NCBI GenBank assembly: GCA_014859545.1
Contig: JACUTZ010000002.1
Coordinates: forward strand, 1-52,768
Source of the DNA: Gammaproteobacteria bacterium
GTDB taxonomy: Bacteria; Pseudomonadota; Gammaproteobacteria; Thiohalomonadales; Thiohalomonadaceae
Direction of reading: 5' to 3'
Length of the DNA: 52,768 nt
Of this stretch, positions 1 to 9,750 are shown in pieces (the first letter of the stretch is position 1; the number at the start of each line of letters is the position of its first letter). The position numbers and the translations under genes were made by a program. Under the pieces are notes generated by a model. It had not been told where the DNA came from. It saw nothing but the letters and a program-made list of their open reading frames with translations, and did not search any database.

Positions 1-1031
1 TCGGCGACGGCCTGGGCCCAGGGGGCGAATTCGGGCACCGCGAAGATCTCCTGACCGATGGCGCGGTGCAGGTCGGAGACCAGCATCACGCCCATTTCGC
101 GCTGGCGAAAACGTCCGGCAAAATCGAGGATCGCACCATAGACCTCGCGGGCCTCGGCCTTGCTCTCCTGACGGGCGCGCAGGGCACGGCCCACCAGTGC
201 GGAGGCGACCGCATACTGCAGGTCGATCTCCTTGGGCATGCTCACCGCCTCGCGGCGCAGGATCGCATCCAGGTCCGGCAATTTATCCAGGTTCGCAACA
301 AAGGCGCCCAGCTCGATACCCGCCGCCGGGCCCACGCAGGCCTGCAGCGTATTCACCAGCAGCGTGCCGTGGCCAGAAAATTTCTGCAACGCGCGATGGG
401 CAAATTCCCAGGAACGCGGCGAGGGGAAGGCGACCGGGTTGTGGGCCGGATCGAAATCAAACAGCAGTTCGGGACGAAAACGCAGGAAGGCGATGATGCG
501 TTCGTCGATGCCATTGGCATAGGCCCAGCTCACCCAATCATCCAGGTGGGTCTCGACCTCGAAGTGGGCAAAGCGATTGGCCAGCGGGGCCGGCATGGTA
601 TAGGTCACGCCGCGATCGCCCTGGCGGTTGCCGGCGGCAAAGATCGCCCAACCGTCCGGGACCTGGTATTCACCCAGCTTGCGATCCAGGATCAACTGAT
701 AGGCCGCCGCCGAGACACTGGGCGGGGCCGAGGTGACCTCATCCAGGAACAGGATCCCACTCGAACCATGGCGCTGCGCATCCGGCAACATCGCCGGCAC
801 CGCCCATTCCACCCGCTCGCCTTCGCGAAACGGGATCCCACGCAGGTCGGATGGCTCCATCTGCGACAGGCGGATGTCGATGACCGTCACCCCATGGCGT
901 TGGCCAACCTGCTGCACCAGCTGCGATTTGCCCACCCCCGGTGGGCCCCAAAGCATCACCGGGGTATGGTACCCATCATGGGTGCTGAGAAATTCTTGTT
1001 CCAGTACGGTGGCAATCTGTGCGGGCCGCAT
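1..1031 (-). CDS. MoxR-like AAA+ ATPase (3' end beyond window)
   Basis: This gene is absent from the ORF track because it runs off the left edge; I read it on the minus strand from the ATG at 1031. The protein begins MRPAQIATVLEQEF. It has a Walker A GPPGVGKS (K near residue 35), a Walker B ILFLDE and a sensor-1-like AAGNRQGD. This is the layout of MoxR-class AAA+ ATPases, which usually act with a von Willebrand factor A protein in metal insertion or complex assembly; such a partner would lie outside the window. About 343 residues are visible, ending in an all-alpha lid region. It follows the thioredoxin gene on the same strand, with an inverted-repeat element between them. The substrate cannot be inferred. 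Confidence 0.85.
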   Translation of the reverse strand, partial: MRPAQIATVLEQEFLSTHDGYHTPVMLWGPPGVGKSQLVQQVGQRHGVTVIDIRLSQMEPSDLRGIPFREGERVEWAVPAMLPDAQRHGSSGILFLDEVTSAPPSVSAAAYQLILDRKLGEYQVPDGWAIFAAGNRQGDRGVTYTMPAPLANRFAHFEVETHLDDWVSWAYANGIDERIIAFLRFRPELLFDFDPAHNPVAFPSPRSWEFAHRALQKFSGHGTLLVNTLQACVGPAAGIELGAFVANLDKLPDLDAILRREAVSMPKEIDLQYAVASALVGRALRARQESKAEAREVYGAILDFAGRFRQREMGVMLVSDLHRAIGQEIFAVPEFAPWAQAVA

Positions 1032-1116
1032 GGCTGCTCCCTATCAATCAAAAGGAAAATATCTTAGCGTTTTTGTCAGAATTAACCAAGTCATTATCGG
1101 GTGGAAAAAATGATTG

Positions 1117-1199
1117 GCCACAGAGTTCACAGAGGGCGCAGAGATCCTATGTGTTGAACAGCACGCTAGTCCCTCTGTCTCCTCTGTGCTCTCTGTGGC
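1117..1199. repeat. Intergenic inverted-repeat element copy 1 (CACAGAG type)
   Basis: The left arm gccacagagttcacagag is matched by a right arm whose reverse complement starts gccacagagagcacagag, with about 27 nt of stem and a 27 nt loop. It fills the gap between the thioredoxin gene and the MoxR-like gene, both minus strand. Confidence 0.85.
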
Positions 1200-1212
1200 A
1201 ACAGCTTTTCTA

Positions 1213-1593
1213 TCAGGCGTTCTGGCTTTGCTGGGCCTGCTGCTCGGCGATCTGCTTGCGCACATCGTCCATGTCCAGCTCACGGGCTTTTTCGATCAAC
1301 TGCTCGAACTGACCACCCATCAGCGCACCGGGCTGGGCATAGACAACAATCTGATCGCGCATGATCATCAGGGTGGGGATGGAACGGATCTGGAAATGTC
1401 CGGCCAGCTCCTGCTCTTCCTCGGTGTTGACCTTGCCAAAGACGATATCCGGATACTTTTCCGAAACCTCTTCATAAATCGGACCAAAGTTCTGGCAGGG
1501 ACCGCACCAGGGGGCCCAGAAATCCAGGATCACGAAGTCATTGCCGCCCACTTGCTGGTCAAAATTGTCTTTGTTCAATTCTACAGTCGCCAT
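1213..1593 (-). CDS. Thioredoxin
   Basis: The protein is a 126-residue cytoplasmic thioredoxin for dithiol-disulfide exchange. The active site WAPWCGPC has Cys30 and Cys33, and the cis-proline region reads SIPTLMIM. I start at ATG 1593 (MATVELNK) rather than the upstream track start because GGAGTG lies just before it and the family begins there. The C-terminus carries a charged Gln-rich tail (QIAEQQAQQSQNA), slightly longer than classical TrxA at about 108 residues. It sits alone after the hslR terminator. It could be a second thioredoxin rather than the main trxA, so I give no symbol. Confidence 0.93.
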   Translation of the reverse strand: MATVELNKDNFDQQVGGNDFVILDFWAPWCGPCQNFGPIYEEVSEKYPDIVFGKVNTEEEQELAGHFQIRSIPTLMIMRDQIVVYAQPGALMGGQFEQLIEKARELDMDDVRKQIAEQQAQQSQNA

Positions 1594-1637
1594 GGCGCAC
1601 TCCATTGGTTTGGGGGCCGTTTCCGGAAGAAATCGGC

Positions 1638-1661
1638 AAAAAAACGGCAGGATACCCTGCC
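1638..1661 (-). terminator. Rho-independent terminator of the hslR operon
   Basis: On the minus strand, GGCAGG-GTAT-CCTGCC forms a 6 bp hairpin followed by G and seven T. It lies 36 nt past the hslR stop codon, upstream of the thioredoxin gene. Confidence 0.8.
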
Positions 1662-1696
1662 TCTTGTTGGGTTTATCGGGGTTGACGCGGCGGATA

Positions 1697-2086
1697 TCAA
1701 GTCAATTGTTTGAAACGGTGGATCTGGCGGCGGCCTTTTTTGTCCGGGCGTCCGCCCGGCTGTACCCCGGCGGCCTCCAGCTTGCGCAGTTCGGCCTGTT
1801 GTTCGCGCTGGCGACGGCTGGCCTCGTCTTCTTCATAGAGTTGCTGGGCCTGCACCGCCGGGCCGCGACGTTCGCTCAGGCCAAGCACCCTGATCCGCAA
1901 GCGTTCCTGACCGCGCACGATCTCCAGTTCATCACCCACCTGCAGGGCGCGGGCCGGCTTGGGACGGTGGCCATTCAACTGCACATGGCCGCCATTGATG
2001 GCCTCGGTGGCCAGAGCGCGTGTCTTGAAAAAGCGCGCCGCCCACAGCCATTTGTCCAGACGCAGTTTCTGTGCCGCCTCAGTCAT
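1697..2086 (-). CDS. hslR: Heat shock protein 15, S4-domain ribosome-rescue factor
   Basis: The 129-residue protein opens with an S4 RNA-binding domain (LRLDKWLWAARFFKTRALA, then INGGHVQLNGHRPKPARALQVGDELEI). A basic C-terminal tail follows (GRPDKKGRRQIHRFKQ). This matches Hsp15, which in E. coli binds free 50S subunits carrying nascent chains. It overlaps the upstream small CxxC gene by 8 nt, so the two are translationally coupled, and a strong terminator follows it. No sigma-32 site was obvious upstream of the pair. Confidence 0.92.
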   Translation of the reverse strand: MTEAAQKLRLDKWLWAARFFKTRALATEAINGGHVQLNGHRPKPARALQVGDELEIVRGQERLRIRVLGLSERRGPAVQAQQLYEEDEASRRQREQQAELRKLEAAGVQPGGRPDKKGRRQIHRFKQLT

Positions 2087-2306
2087 CCGACATGGACTCC
2101 AGGCGCGCCTGCAGCTCTTCCATCATCTCGCGGTAGTAGTCGATAGGGATCAGGGCGTGCTCGGTGGACTCGCAAGCCGGGCAGTGCTGCACCAGCATCA
2201 CCCCGGCGGCCTGTTCATCGCTGTAGTTTTCCCCAGCGATATGCCGATATTCCAGCATGCCCTCGAAGTGGCAATCGAAGCAGTGGCCCCAGGCATTGAA
2301 GATCAT
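2079..2306 (-). CDS. Small conserved CxxC/CxxC protein, function unknown
   Basis: This 75-residue protein has two CxxC pairs, CFDC (Cys9, Cys12) and CPAC (Cys42, Cys45), which suggests a zinc-ribbon-like metal site. An acidic helix-forming tail follows (REMMEELQARLESMSDD). I do not recognise a named family. The 8 nt overlap with hslR on the same strand argues that it is real and cotranslated with Hsp15, so a link to ribosome rescue or RNA binding is possible but only inferred from context. The start at 2306 has no strong ribosome-binding site. Confidence 0.7.
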   Translation of the reverse strand: MIFNAWGHCFDCHFEGMLEYRHIAGENYSDEQAAGVMLVQHCPACESTEHALIPIDYYREMMEELQARLESMSDD

Positions 2307-2437
2307 GGCGTCGTGATTCCGTTAGTACTTGATAAGCGGCAAGGTTGCACCAAAATAGCCTGCCTGCCAAGGATCAACGATGGCAAAGTAGGACAAACAT
2401 GGCCAGCCAGGGCTGATTTTCTTTGCTCCCTTGCTTT

Positions 2438-2850
2438 CTATGCCGCCAGCGGCTGCGGGCGCAGCGGATTGCGCGGCTGGTCATCCTGCGCCAGCAGGTA
2501 TTGCAGCAGATGATCGCCCACGTTTACCCCGAGCGATTCAAGCCACCCAGGCCAAACAGCAAATTGCATTCCAGCAACATCGGATACCCATCGCCACATC
2601 AAAACCGGCATGATTGATCTCCAGGGCCTGGGCCAGCTCGCTGACCAGGCTCAGGGCCTGGGTGGGATGTGCTCATAGTTGATCTGACCACCGCGCCACG
2701 TTGAAATGCCCCCCCCTGCTCGCGCCAGTAGGCGCCGATCACCTGATCGCCCACCCATATCACCCGCAGATCCCGCTGCAGCGGCAATAGCCCTTGTAGA
2801 TAGCGGAAGTGATGGCCGGTGGCATGGGCACGCTATCTGTCCACACAAAC
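2438..2850 (-). pseudogene. Degraded ATP-grasp (RimK-like) ligase remnant
   Basis: No intact ORF exists, but reading the minus strand across several frames gives consecutive pieces of an ATP-grasp C-terminal domain: QRDLRVIWVGDQVIGAYWRE, FNVARGGQINYEHIPP, LVSELAQALEINHAGFDVAM, MLLECNLLFGLGGLNR, then GVNVGDHLLQYLLAQDDQP and a TAG stop. At least four frame changes separate them, one in a run of seven G. The upstream two-thirds of a normal gene is missing and the remnant begins near a repeat arm at 2861. Family assignment rests on the GDQVIGAYWR, NVARGG and NHAGFDVA-to-ECN motifs of RimK/GshB-type ligases. Confidence 0.75.
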
Positions 2851-2860
2851 ATGCCTGACT

Positions 2861-2896
2861 CTTGGCGTGCTTGGCGTGCTTGGCGGCTTGGCGAGA
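2861..2896. repeat. Single repeat arm, CTTGGCG type (copy 2)
   Basis: Four tandem units of about 9 nt read cttggcgtg, cttggcgtg, cttggcgg, cttggcgag. They match the right arm of the CGCCAAG-type element at 34411. No facing left arm is visible. It abuts the 5' side of the ATP-grasp remnant. Confidence 0.7.
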
Positions 2897-2926
2897 TCAC
2901 GCCATTCAAAATCTGACCGCCCGGAA

Positions 2927-2960
2927 ACAACAAGGGCGGCCCGTGGGCCGCCCTTGTTGT
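2927..2960 (-). terminator. Strong hairpin downstream of htpG
   Basis: A perfect 16 bp inverted repeat ACAACAAGGGCGGCCC / GGGCCGCCCTTGTTGT with a 2 nt spacer starts 20 nt beyond the htpG stop. The T tract on the minus strand is short (TTTCC), so termination is likely but not classical. Confidence 0.65.
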
Positions 2961-2980
2961 GATGCGCTGAGGGGATCAGC

Positions 2981-4900
2981 TTAGGCACTCAATTCCAGCA
3001 ACACCTTGTTGAGCTTGGCAACAAAGCTGGCCGGGTCGTCCAGCTGGCCACCCTCGGCCAACAAGGCCTGGTCGAACAGAATACTGGCCAGATCGTCGAA
3101 CCGCTCGCCCTGCTCACTCTTGAGGCGGCCCAGCAGCGGGTGCTCGGGATTGAGTTCCAGGATCGGCTTGATACTGGGTGCATCCTGGCCGACGGACTTG
3201 AGGATGCGCTCCAGGTTGGCGCTCATCTCATGCTCGCCAGTCACCAGGCAGGCCGGAGAATTGGTCAGGCGGTGGGTCAGACGTACCTCCTTGACCTTCT
3301 CGCCCAGGGTCTCCTTGACCTGCTTGAGCAGTACATCAAAGTCCTTGGCGGTCTCTTCCTGTTGCTTTTTCTCTTCCTCGTCTTCCAGCTTGCCCAGATC
3401 CAGCTCACCCTTGGCGACGGATTTGAGCGGCTTGCCGTCAAACTCATGCAGCGAGGAACTAAGCCACTCGTCCACCCGATCGTACATCAGGATGACCTCG
3501 ATGCCCTTCTTGCGGAAAATCTCCAGGTGTGGGGAGTTCTTCGCCGCGGCGAAGGAATCGGCGGTAATGTAGTAGATCGCCTCCTGGCCCTCCTTCATCC
3601 GCGAAACATAGTCGGCCAGGGAAACACCCTGCTCTTCGCTGTCGTTATGGGTGGAGGCAAAGCGCAACAGCTTGGCGATCTGCTCACGGTTGGCAAAATC
3701 CTCACCGGGACCTTCTTTCATCACCTTGCCGAACTGCTCCCAGAATTCCTGGTATTTCTCGGGCTCATCCCTGGCGATCTGCTCCAGCAGGCCCAGCACC
3801 TTTTTCACCGAGGCACCACGCATGGTATCGGTGATCTTGTTGTGCTGGAGGATCTCGCGCGAGACATTCAGCGGCAAGTCGTTGGAGTCGATCACCCCGC
3901 GCACAAAGCGCAGATAATTGGGCATCAGGTGTTCGGCATCGTCCATGATGAAGACCCGCTTCACATACAGCTTGATGCCATTGCGCCGCTCCCGATCCCA
4001 CAGATCGAAGGGGGCCTTCTTGGGGATGAACAGCAGCGAGGTGTATTCCAGCTTGCCCTCGACCCGGTTATGGCTCCAGGCCAGCGGGGCCTCCCAGTCG
4101 TGGGAGACATGCTTGTAGAACTCGGCATATTCCTCGTCGCTGATCTCGGACTTGGCGCGGGTCCACAGGGCATTGGCCTTGTTGACCTGCTCCTGATCCT
4201 GCTCAGGGATCACGGTCTCGTCCTTGGCCTCATCGTCCTGGCCAGGCATTTCCTCCTTGGCCATCATGATCGGCAAGGTAATATGGTCGGAGTACTTGCG
4301 GATGATCGAGCGCAGCCGCCAGCCATCGACGAATTCGGCGGCATCCTCGCGCAACTGCAGTACGATCTCGGTGCCACGCGTGGGCTTTTCGATATTCTCC
4401 AGGGTGTAGTCGCCCTCGCCATGGGATTCCCAACGCACCCCGTGTTCGGCAGTCAGCCCGGCACGGCGGGTGCTCACGCTGACGCTCTCGGCGACGATGA
4501 AGGCAGAATAAAAACCCACCCCGAACTGGCCGATCAGCTGTGCATCTTTTTTCTGATCGCCGCTGAGCTGCTCCAGAAAGGCGCGGGTGCCAGACTTGGC
4601 GATGGTGCCCAAGTTGTCGATGACCTCCTGGCGGGACATGCCGATACCGTTATCACGCAGGGTGATGGTGCGGGCGTCCTTGTCAAAGGACAGTTCGATC
4701 TTCAGTTCCTGATCGCCCTCGTAGAGGGCATCGTCGGAAAGGGCCTCAAAGCGCAGCTTGTCGCAGGCATCAGAGGCATTGGAGATCAACTCACGCAGAA
4801 AGATCTCCTTATTGGAGTACAGGGAATGGATCATCAGCTGCAGCAGCTGCGTGACCTCGGTTTCAAACCCCAGTGTTTCCTTGTGCGCATCGACGCTCAT
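2981..4900 (-). CDS. htpG: Chaperone HtpG (Hsp90)
   Basis: The 639-residue protein has the bacterial Hsp90 layout: an N-terminal GHKL ATPase domain with [16 protein letters not shown] and [11 protein letters not shown], then a middle domain and a C-terminal dimerisation domain. It lacks the MEEVD tail of cytosolic eukaryotic Hsp90, as expected. It acts as an ATP-dependent cytoplasmic chaperone. A heat-shock-type promoter is visible upstream (see the entry at 4939) and a hairpin terminator downstream, so it is probably monocistronic. It is divergent from the phosphoglucomutase gene with a repeat element between them. Confidence 0.98.
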   Translation of the reverse strand: MSVDAHKETLGFETEVTQLLQLMIHSLYSNKEIFLRELISNASDACDKLRFEALSDDALYEGDQELKIELSFDKDARTITLRDNGIGMSRQEVIDNLGTIAKSGTRAFLEQLSGDQKKDAQLIGQFGVGFYSAFIVAESVSVSTRRAGLTAEHGVRWESHGEGDYTLENIEKPTRGTEIVLQLREDAAEFVDGWRLRSIIRKYSDHITLPIMMAKEEMPGQDDEAKDETVIPEQDQEQVNKANALWTRAKSEISDEEYAEFYKHVSHDWEAPLAWSHNRVEGKLEYTSLLFIPKKAPFDLWDRERRNGIKLYVKRVFIMDDAEHLMPNYLRFVRGVIDSNDLPLNVSREILQHNKITDTMRGASVKKVLGLLEQIARDEPEKYQEFWEQFGKVMKEGPGEDFANREQIAKLLRFASTHNDSEEQGVSLADYVSRMKEGQEAIYYITADSFAAAKNSPHLEIFRKKGIEVILMYDRVDEWLSSSLHEFDGKPLKSVAKGELDLGKLEDEEEKKQQEETAKDFDVLLKQVKETLGEKVKEVRLTHRLTNSPACLVTGEHEMSANLERILKSVGQDAPSIKPILELNPEHPLLGRLKSEQGERFDDLASILFDQALLAEGGQLDDPASFVAKLNKVLLELSA

Positions 4901-4938
4901 GTATTACTTCCTCTGGTTAGATGGATAAGACTGGGCAA

Positions 4939-4967
4939 AAGTAGGGTTATGCCTGACCAATTTCAAG
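4939..4967 (-). promoter_or_regulatory. Probable sigma-32 promoter of htpG
   Basis: On the minus strand, CTTGAA is followed after 15 nt by CCCTACTT, close to the heat-shock consensus CTTGAA / CCCCATNT. The site ends about 38 nt before the htpG ATG. Confidence 0.6.
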
Positions 4968-4981
4968 CCTGAAAAGAATAT

Positions 4982-6817
<1,836 letters not shown>

Positions 6818-6929
6818 AAGATCTTCACCGCAGAGGACGCAGAGTACGCAGAGAAAACACCAGGCACGGCATGGATACTGAACATTCACCCACTCCACAT
6901 CCTCTGCGTCCTCTGCGTTGAGATCTTTT
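6818..6929. repeat. Inverted-repeat element copy 4 filling a convergent gap; likely bidirectional terminator
   Basis: The arms AAGATCTtcACCGCAGAGGACGCAGAG and AAGATCTcaACGCAGAGGACGCAGAG (reverse complement of the right arm) pair over about 27 bp. The element occupies exactly the space between the pgm TAA and the epmA TGA. Five T follow the right arm on the plus strand and four T follow on the minus strand, as in a two-way terminator. Confidence 0.85.
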
Positions 6930-7895
6930 TCAGCAACGCTCGAAGTCGAAGGCCTGCACCTCGCCAATCGACTCGATGCCCAATGCCAGCATGATCAGGC
7001 GATCCAGCCCCAGCGCCACCCCGGCGCAGTCGGGCAGGCCATCTGCCAAAGCAGCGAGTAAGGCCTCATCGATGGGCGACTCAGCCAGACCGCGCTCACG
7101 GCGGGTGACCAGGTCCTGCTCAAAACGCCGACGCTGCTCGGCCGCATCACTCAACTCATGAAAACCGTTGGCCAGCTCGATCCCCTGGCAATAAAGCTCG
7201 AAGCGTTCGGCCACACGCGGGTCTTGCGGACTCAGCCGCGCCAGCGCCGCCTGGGAGGCGGGATAGTGTTGCAGGAAGCACAGCCCACCCCGGCCCAGCT
7301 GTGGCTCGATGTGATGGCTGAGGATCAGGTCCAGCCAGCCATCGCGACTCTCGCCCATCTCCATCCCACCGCAGCCCAATCGTTGTGCACAGGCTCGCAA
7401 TCCCGGAATAGTTTCTTCCAGCGGGTCGATATCGGCATATTCAACAAAGGCATCCCGATAATCCAGCCGCCGGGCCGTCCCCTGCAAGCCAAGCATTGGT
7501 GCCACCAGCGCCTCGACCTCATCCATCAGGCGATGGTGATCCCAGCCAGGCCGATACCACTCCAACATGCTGAACTCGGGGTTGTGGCGTCGCCCCGCCT
7601 CGCCCTGTCGGAAGACCTTGCAGATTTGGTAGATTGGCCCGCTGCCAGCGGCCAACAGGCGTTTCATCGCAAATTCGGGGGAGGTATGCAAATACAGGGG
7701 CAGCCCAGCAGCGTGGCCTGGACCAAAATACTGAGTGGTAAAACTTTCAAGCTGGGGATCACTTGTCCCGGCGCGACCAAGCAGCGGCGTCTCCACCTCC
7801 AGCACCCCACGCTCAGCAAAAAAAGCCCGTACCTCAGCGAGGATACGGGCCCGCTCATGCAGGGTGGCCAGCTCGGACGATGGTTGCCAGTTCAT
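6930..7895 (-). CDS. epmA: EF-P--(R)-beta-lysine ligase EpmA
   Basis: This LysRS-like class II synthetase paralogue attaches beta-lysine to EF-P. It has 321 residues and no anticodon-binding domain, as in the family. Visible motifs are RGVLEVETPLL (motif 1 region), QICKVFRQGEAGRRHNPEFSMLEWY (motif 2) and GVALGLDRLIMLALG (motif 3). The track start at 7901 is a TTG; I prefer the in-frame ATG at 7895 (MNWQPSS), which aligns with the E. coli start. It lies downstream of efp on the same strand, with a repeat element between, and completes an EF-P modification cluster with epmB. Confidence 0.95.
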   Translation of the reverse strand: MNWQPSSELATLHERARILAEVRAFFAERGVLEVETPLLGRAGTSDPQLESFTTQYFGPGHAAGLPLYLHTSPEFAMKRLLAAGSGPIYQICKVFRQGEAGRRHNPEFSMLEWYRPGWDHHRLMDEVEALVAPMLGLQGTARRLDYRDAFVEYADIDPLEETIPGLRACAQRLGCGGMEMGESRDGWLDLILSHHIEPQLGRGGLCFLQHYPASQAALARLSPQDPRVAERFELYCQGIELANGFHELSDAAEQRRRFEQDLVTRRERGLAESPIDEALLAALADGLPDCAGVALGLDRLIMLALGIESIGEVQAFDFERC

Positions 7896-7909
7896 GTTCA
7901 AAAGCTTGC

Positions 7910-8054
7910 AACGCAGAGAACGCAGAGAACGCAGAGGTAATATGGCCTCATGTCAGACAGCAAGACAGCACACTGCTGCTTGCACTTGCCCTGATCAATA
8001 GGCCCGAATCCATTAAAGGGAATTTCTCTGCGTACTCTGCGTCTCTGCGGTGAG
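7910..8054. repeat. Intergenic inverted-repeat element copy 5 (CGCAGAGA type)
   Basis: The left arm has three 9 nt units (aacgcagag repeated) and the right arm mirrors it (ctctgcgtactctgcgtctctgcggtgag); the loop is about 88 nt. It lies between efp and epmA, tandem on the minus strand. Confidence 0.9.
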
Positions 8055-8058
8055 CGCC

Positions 8059-8628
8059 TTAATCCCTGGCACGGGAGATGTATTCGCCGGAGCGGGTATC
8101 GACCTTGAGCAGGTCGCCGATCTCGACGAACAGGGGCACCTGTACCACCGCGCCGGTTTCGCAACGGGCCGGCTTGGTGCCGCCGGTGGCGGTATCACCA
8201 CGCAGGCCGGGGTCGGTCTCGACCACGGTGAGGATCACGTGGTTGGGCGGGGTGACGCTGATCGGCACGCCGTTCCACAGGGTCACGGTACACATGTCCT
8301 GTTCCTTGAGCCATTTGGCCTCGTCGCCCACCGCAGAGGGGTCGGCCGCCAGCTGTTCGAAAGACTCCGGATGCATAAAGTGATAGGCTTCGCCATCGTT
8401 GTAGAGGTATTGCATTTCGGTGTCCATCACATCCGCTGCCTCTACCGTATCGCCGGACTTGAAGGTCCGCTCGATGGTACGACCAGTCTTCAGATTGCGC
8501 ACCTTGACGCGGTTGAAGGCCTGGCCCTTGCCCGGCTTGACGAACTCGTTTTCGACGATGGTATTGGGATCGCCGTCGAGCATGATCTTGAGTCCGCGCT
8601 TGAATTCATTGGTGCTGTATGTGGCCAT
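8059..8628 (-). CDS. efp: Elongation factor P
   Basis: EF-P relieves ribosome stalling at polyproline stretches. The 189-residue protein has the KOW-like N-terminal domain and two OB domains. The loop VKPGKGQAF places the modifiable lysine at residue 34, as in E. coli. EpmA and EpmB are encoded on either side, so beta-lysylation of Lys34 is strongly implied; the EpmC hydroxylase is not in this window. The gene is divergent from epmB with only about 30 nt between the starts, so their promoters must overlap or be very compact. Confidence 0.98.
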   Translation of the reverse strand: MATYSTNEFKRGLKIMLDGDPNTIVENEFVKPGKGQAFNRVKVRNLKTGRTIERTFKSGDTVEAADVMDTEMQYLYNDGEAYHFMHPESFEQLAADPSAVGDEAKWLKEQDMCTVTLWNGVPISVTPPNHVILTVVETDPGLRGDTATGGTKPARCETGAVVQVPLFVEIGDLLKVDTRSGEYISRARD

Positions 8629-8659
8629 AAAGGTTTCCCGGAAACGGTTGAGTCGACAA

Positions 8660-9676
8660 ATGTTGGTGAATCACGAACCCCATATGATAGCGCGATCTGC
8701 GGATTGGAAAAATGCCCTGGCCAATGCCGTGCGTGATCCGGCCGAATTGTTGGCGCTATTGGACTTGCCCGATAACCTGTTGGCCGGGGCCACAGAGGCC
8801 GCCAAGGCCTTTCCACTGCGGGTGCCACGGGGTTTTGTGGCACGCATGGCGCGCGGCAATCCAGCCGACCCACTGCTACGCCAGGTACTACCGCTGGGTG
8901 AGGAAATGCTGCCGGTGGCGGGTTTTGGCCCCGATCCGGTCGGTGATCTGGCCGCCCAGGCCGGTGCCGGGCTATTGCATAAATACCATGGACGCGTGTT
9001 GATGACCGCCACCGGTGCCTGTGCGGTGCATTGTCGCTATTGTTTTCGCCGCCACTTCCCCTATGGTGAGCAACGTCCGGGGCGGGATGACTGGCAGGGG
9101 GTGGTCGACTACCTGCAGGCCCACCCCGAGGTAGACGAACTGATCCTCAGTGGCGGCGACCCGCTGATGCTGGATGACCAGCAGCTGCACGCACTAAGCC
9201 AGCGTCTGCGCGAACTGCCCCAACTCAAACGCCTGCGCCTGCACAGCCGTCTGCCCATCGTGCTGCCGGAACGCATCGACAGCGGCCTGCTGGCATGGCT
9301 GGCCGGACTACCCTGGCCGGTGGTGATGGTGGTGCATTGCAACCATCCCCAGGAACTGGATGAAACGGTCGCCGCCGCCCTGGCACAGCTCCACCGGCTT
9401 GGGCTCACCCTGCTCAACCAAAGTGTGCTGCTGGCCGGGGTGAATGACGATGCGGAGACTCTCATCCGCCTGAGTCATCGCCTGTTCGACTGCAAGGTCT
9501 TGCCGTACTATTTACATCAACTGGATCGGGTCAAGGGTGCTGCACATTTTGAGCTTGCCGAATCACAACTCGCGCTACTGACAGAAACTTTGCGTGCCCG
9601 GCTACCCGGCTACCTGCTGCCGCGGCTGGTACGCGAGCTTCCCGGCGACGTCGGCAAACGCCCATATAGCGGCTAG
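8660..9676 (+). CDS. epmB: EF-P lysine 2,3-aminomutase EpmB (radical SAM)
   Basis: EpmB converts L-alpha-lysine to (R)-beta-lysine for EF-P. The radical SAM cluster is CAVHCRYC (Cys121, Cys125, Cys128 from my start), followed by SGGDPLML; a PLP-lysine candidate lies in [14 protein letters not shown] start at ATG 8660 ([16 protein letters not shown]), with GAG seven nt upstream; ATG 8684 is the alternative. The track start at 8420 lies inside efp and is rejected. The length of 338 residues fits the family. The gene is divergent from efp, with EpmA beyond it. Confidence 0.93.
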   Translation: MLVNHEPHMIARSADWKNALANAVRDPAELLALLDLPDNLLAGATEAAKAFPLRVPRGFVARMARGNPADPLLRQVLPLGEEMLPVAGFGPDPVGDLAAQAGAGLLHKYHGRVLMTATGACAVHCRYCFRRHFPYGEQRPGRDDWQGVVDYLQAHPEVDELILSGGDPLMLDDQQLHALSQRLRELPQLKRLRLHSRLPIVLPERIDSGLLAWLAGLPWPVVMVVHCNHPQELDETVAAALAQLHRLGLTLLNQSVLLAGVNDDAETLIRLSHRLFDCKVLPYYLHQLDRVKGAAHFELAESQLALLTETLRARLPGYLLPRLVRELPGDVGKRPYSG

Positions 9677-9682
9677 CCCCAC

Positions 9683-9711
9683 TTGCTATCAACACCTTCG
9701 ACTGTTATAAA
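9683..9711 (+). promoter_or_regulatory. Sigma-70-type promoter for the pilZ-like/fimX operon
   Basis: TTGCTA, a 17 nt spacer and TATAAA stand about 40 nt before the next ATG (9751) and just after the epmB stop. The hexamers match the consensus at 4/6 and 5/6 positions. Confidence 0.6.
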
Positions 9712-9750
9712 ACAAAAAGTTAGCGACTGTTCCTAAAAAGGACATTAAAG

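Noticed and set aside
66-1067. 333-residue plus-strand ORF at the left edge
   Set aside because: It is the shadow of the truncated MoxR-like gene read on the minus strand, which has clear Walker motifs.
3140-4972. 610-residue plus-strand ORF opposite htpG
   Set aside because: It is antisense to the unmistakable Hsp90 gene and its protein has no family motifs; a GC-rich shadow.
7735-8164. Several short ORFs on both strands
   Set aside because: They are translations of the tandem units of the repeat element (ENAENAE and LCVLCVLC strings) or antisense to epmA and efp.
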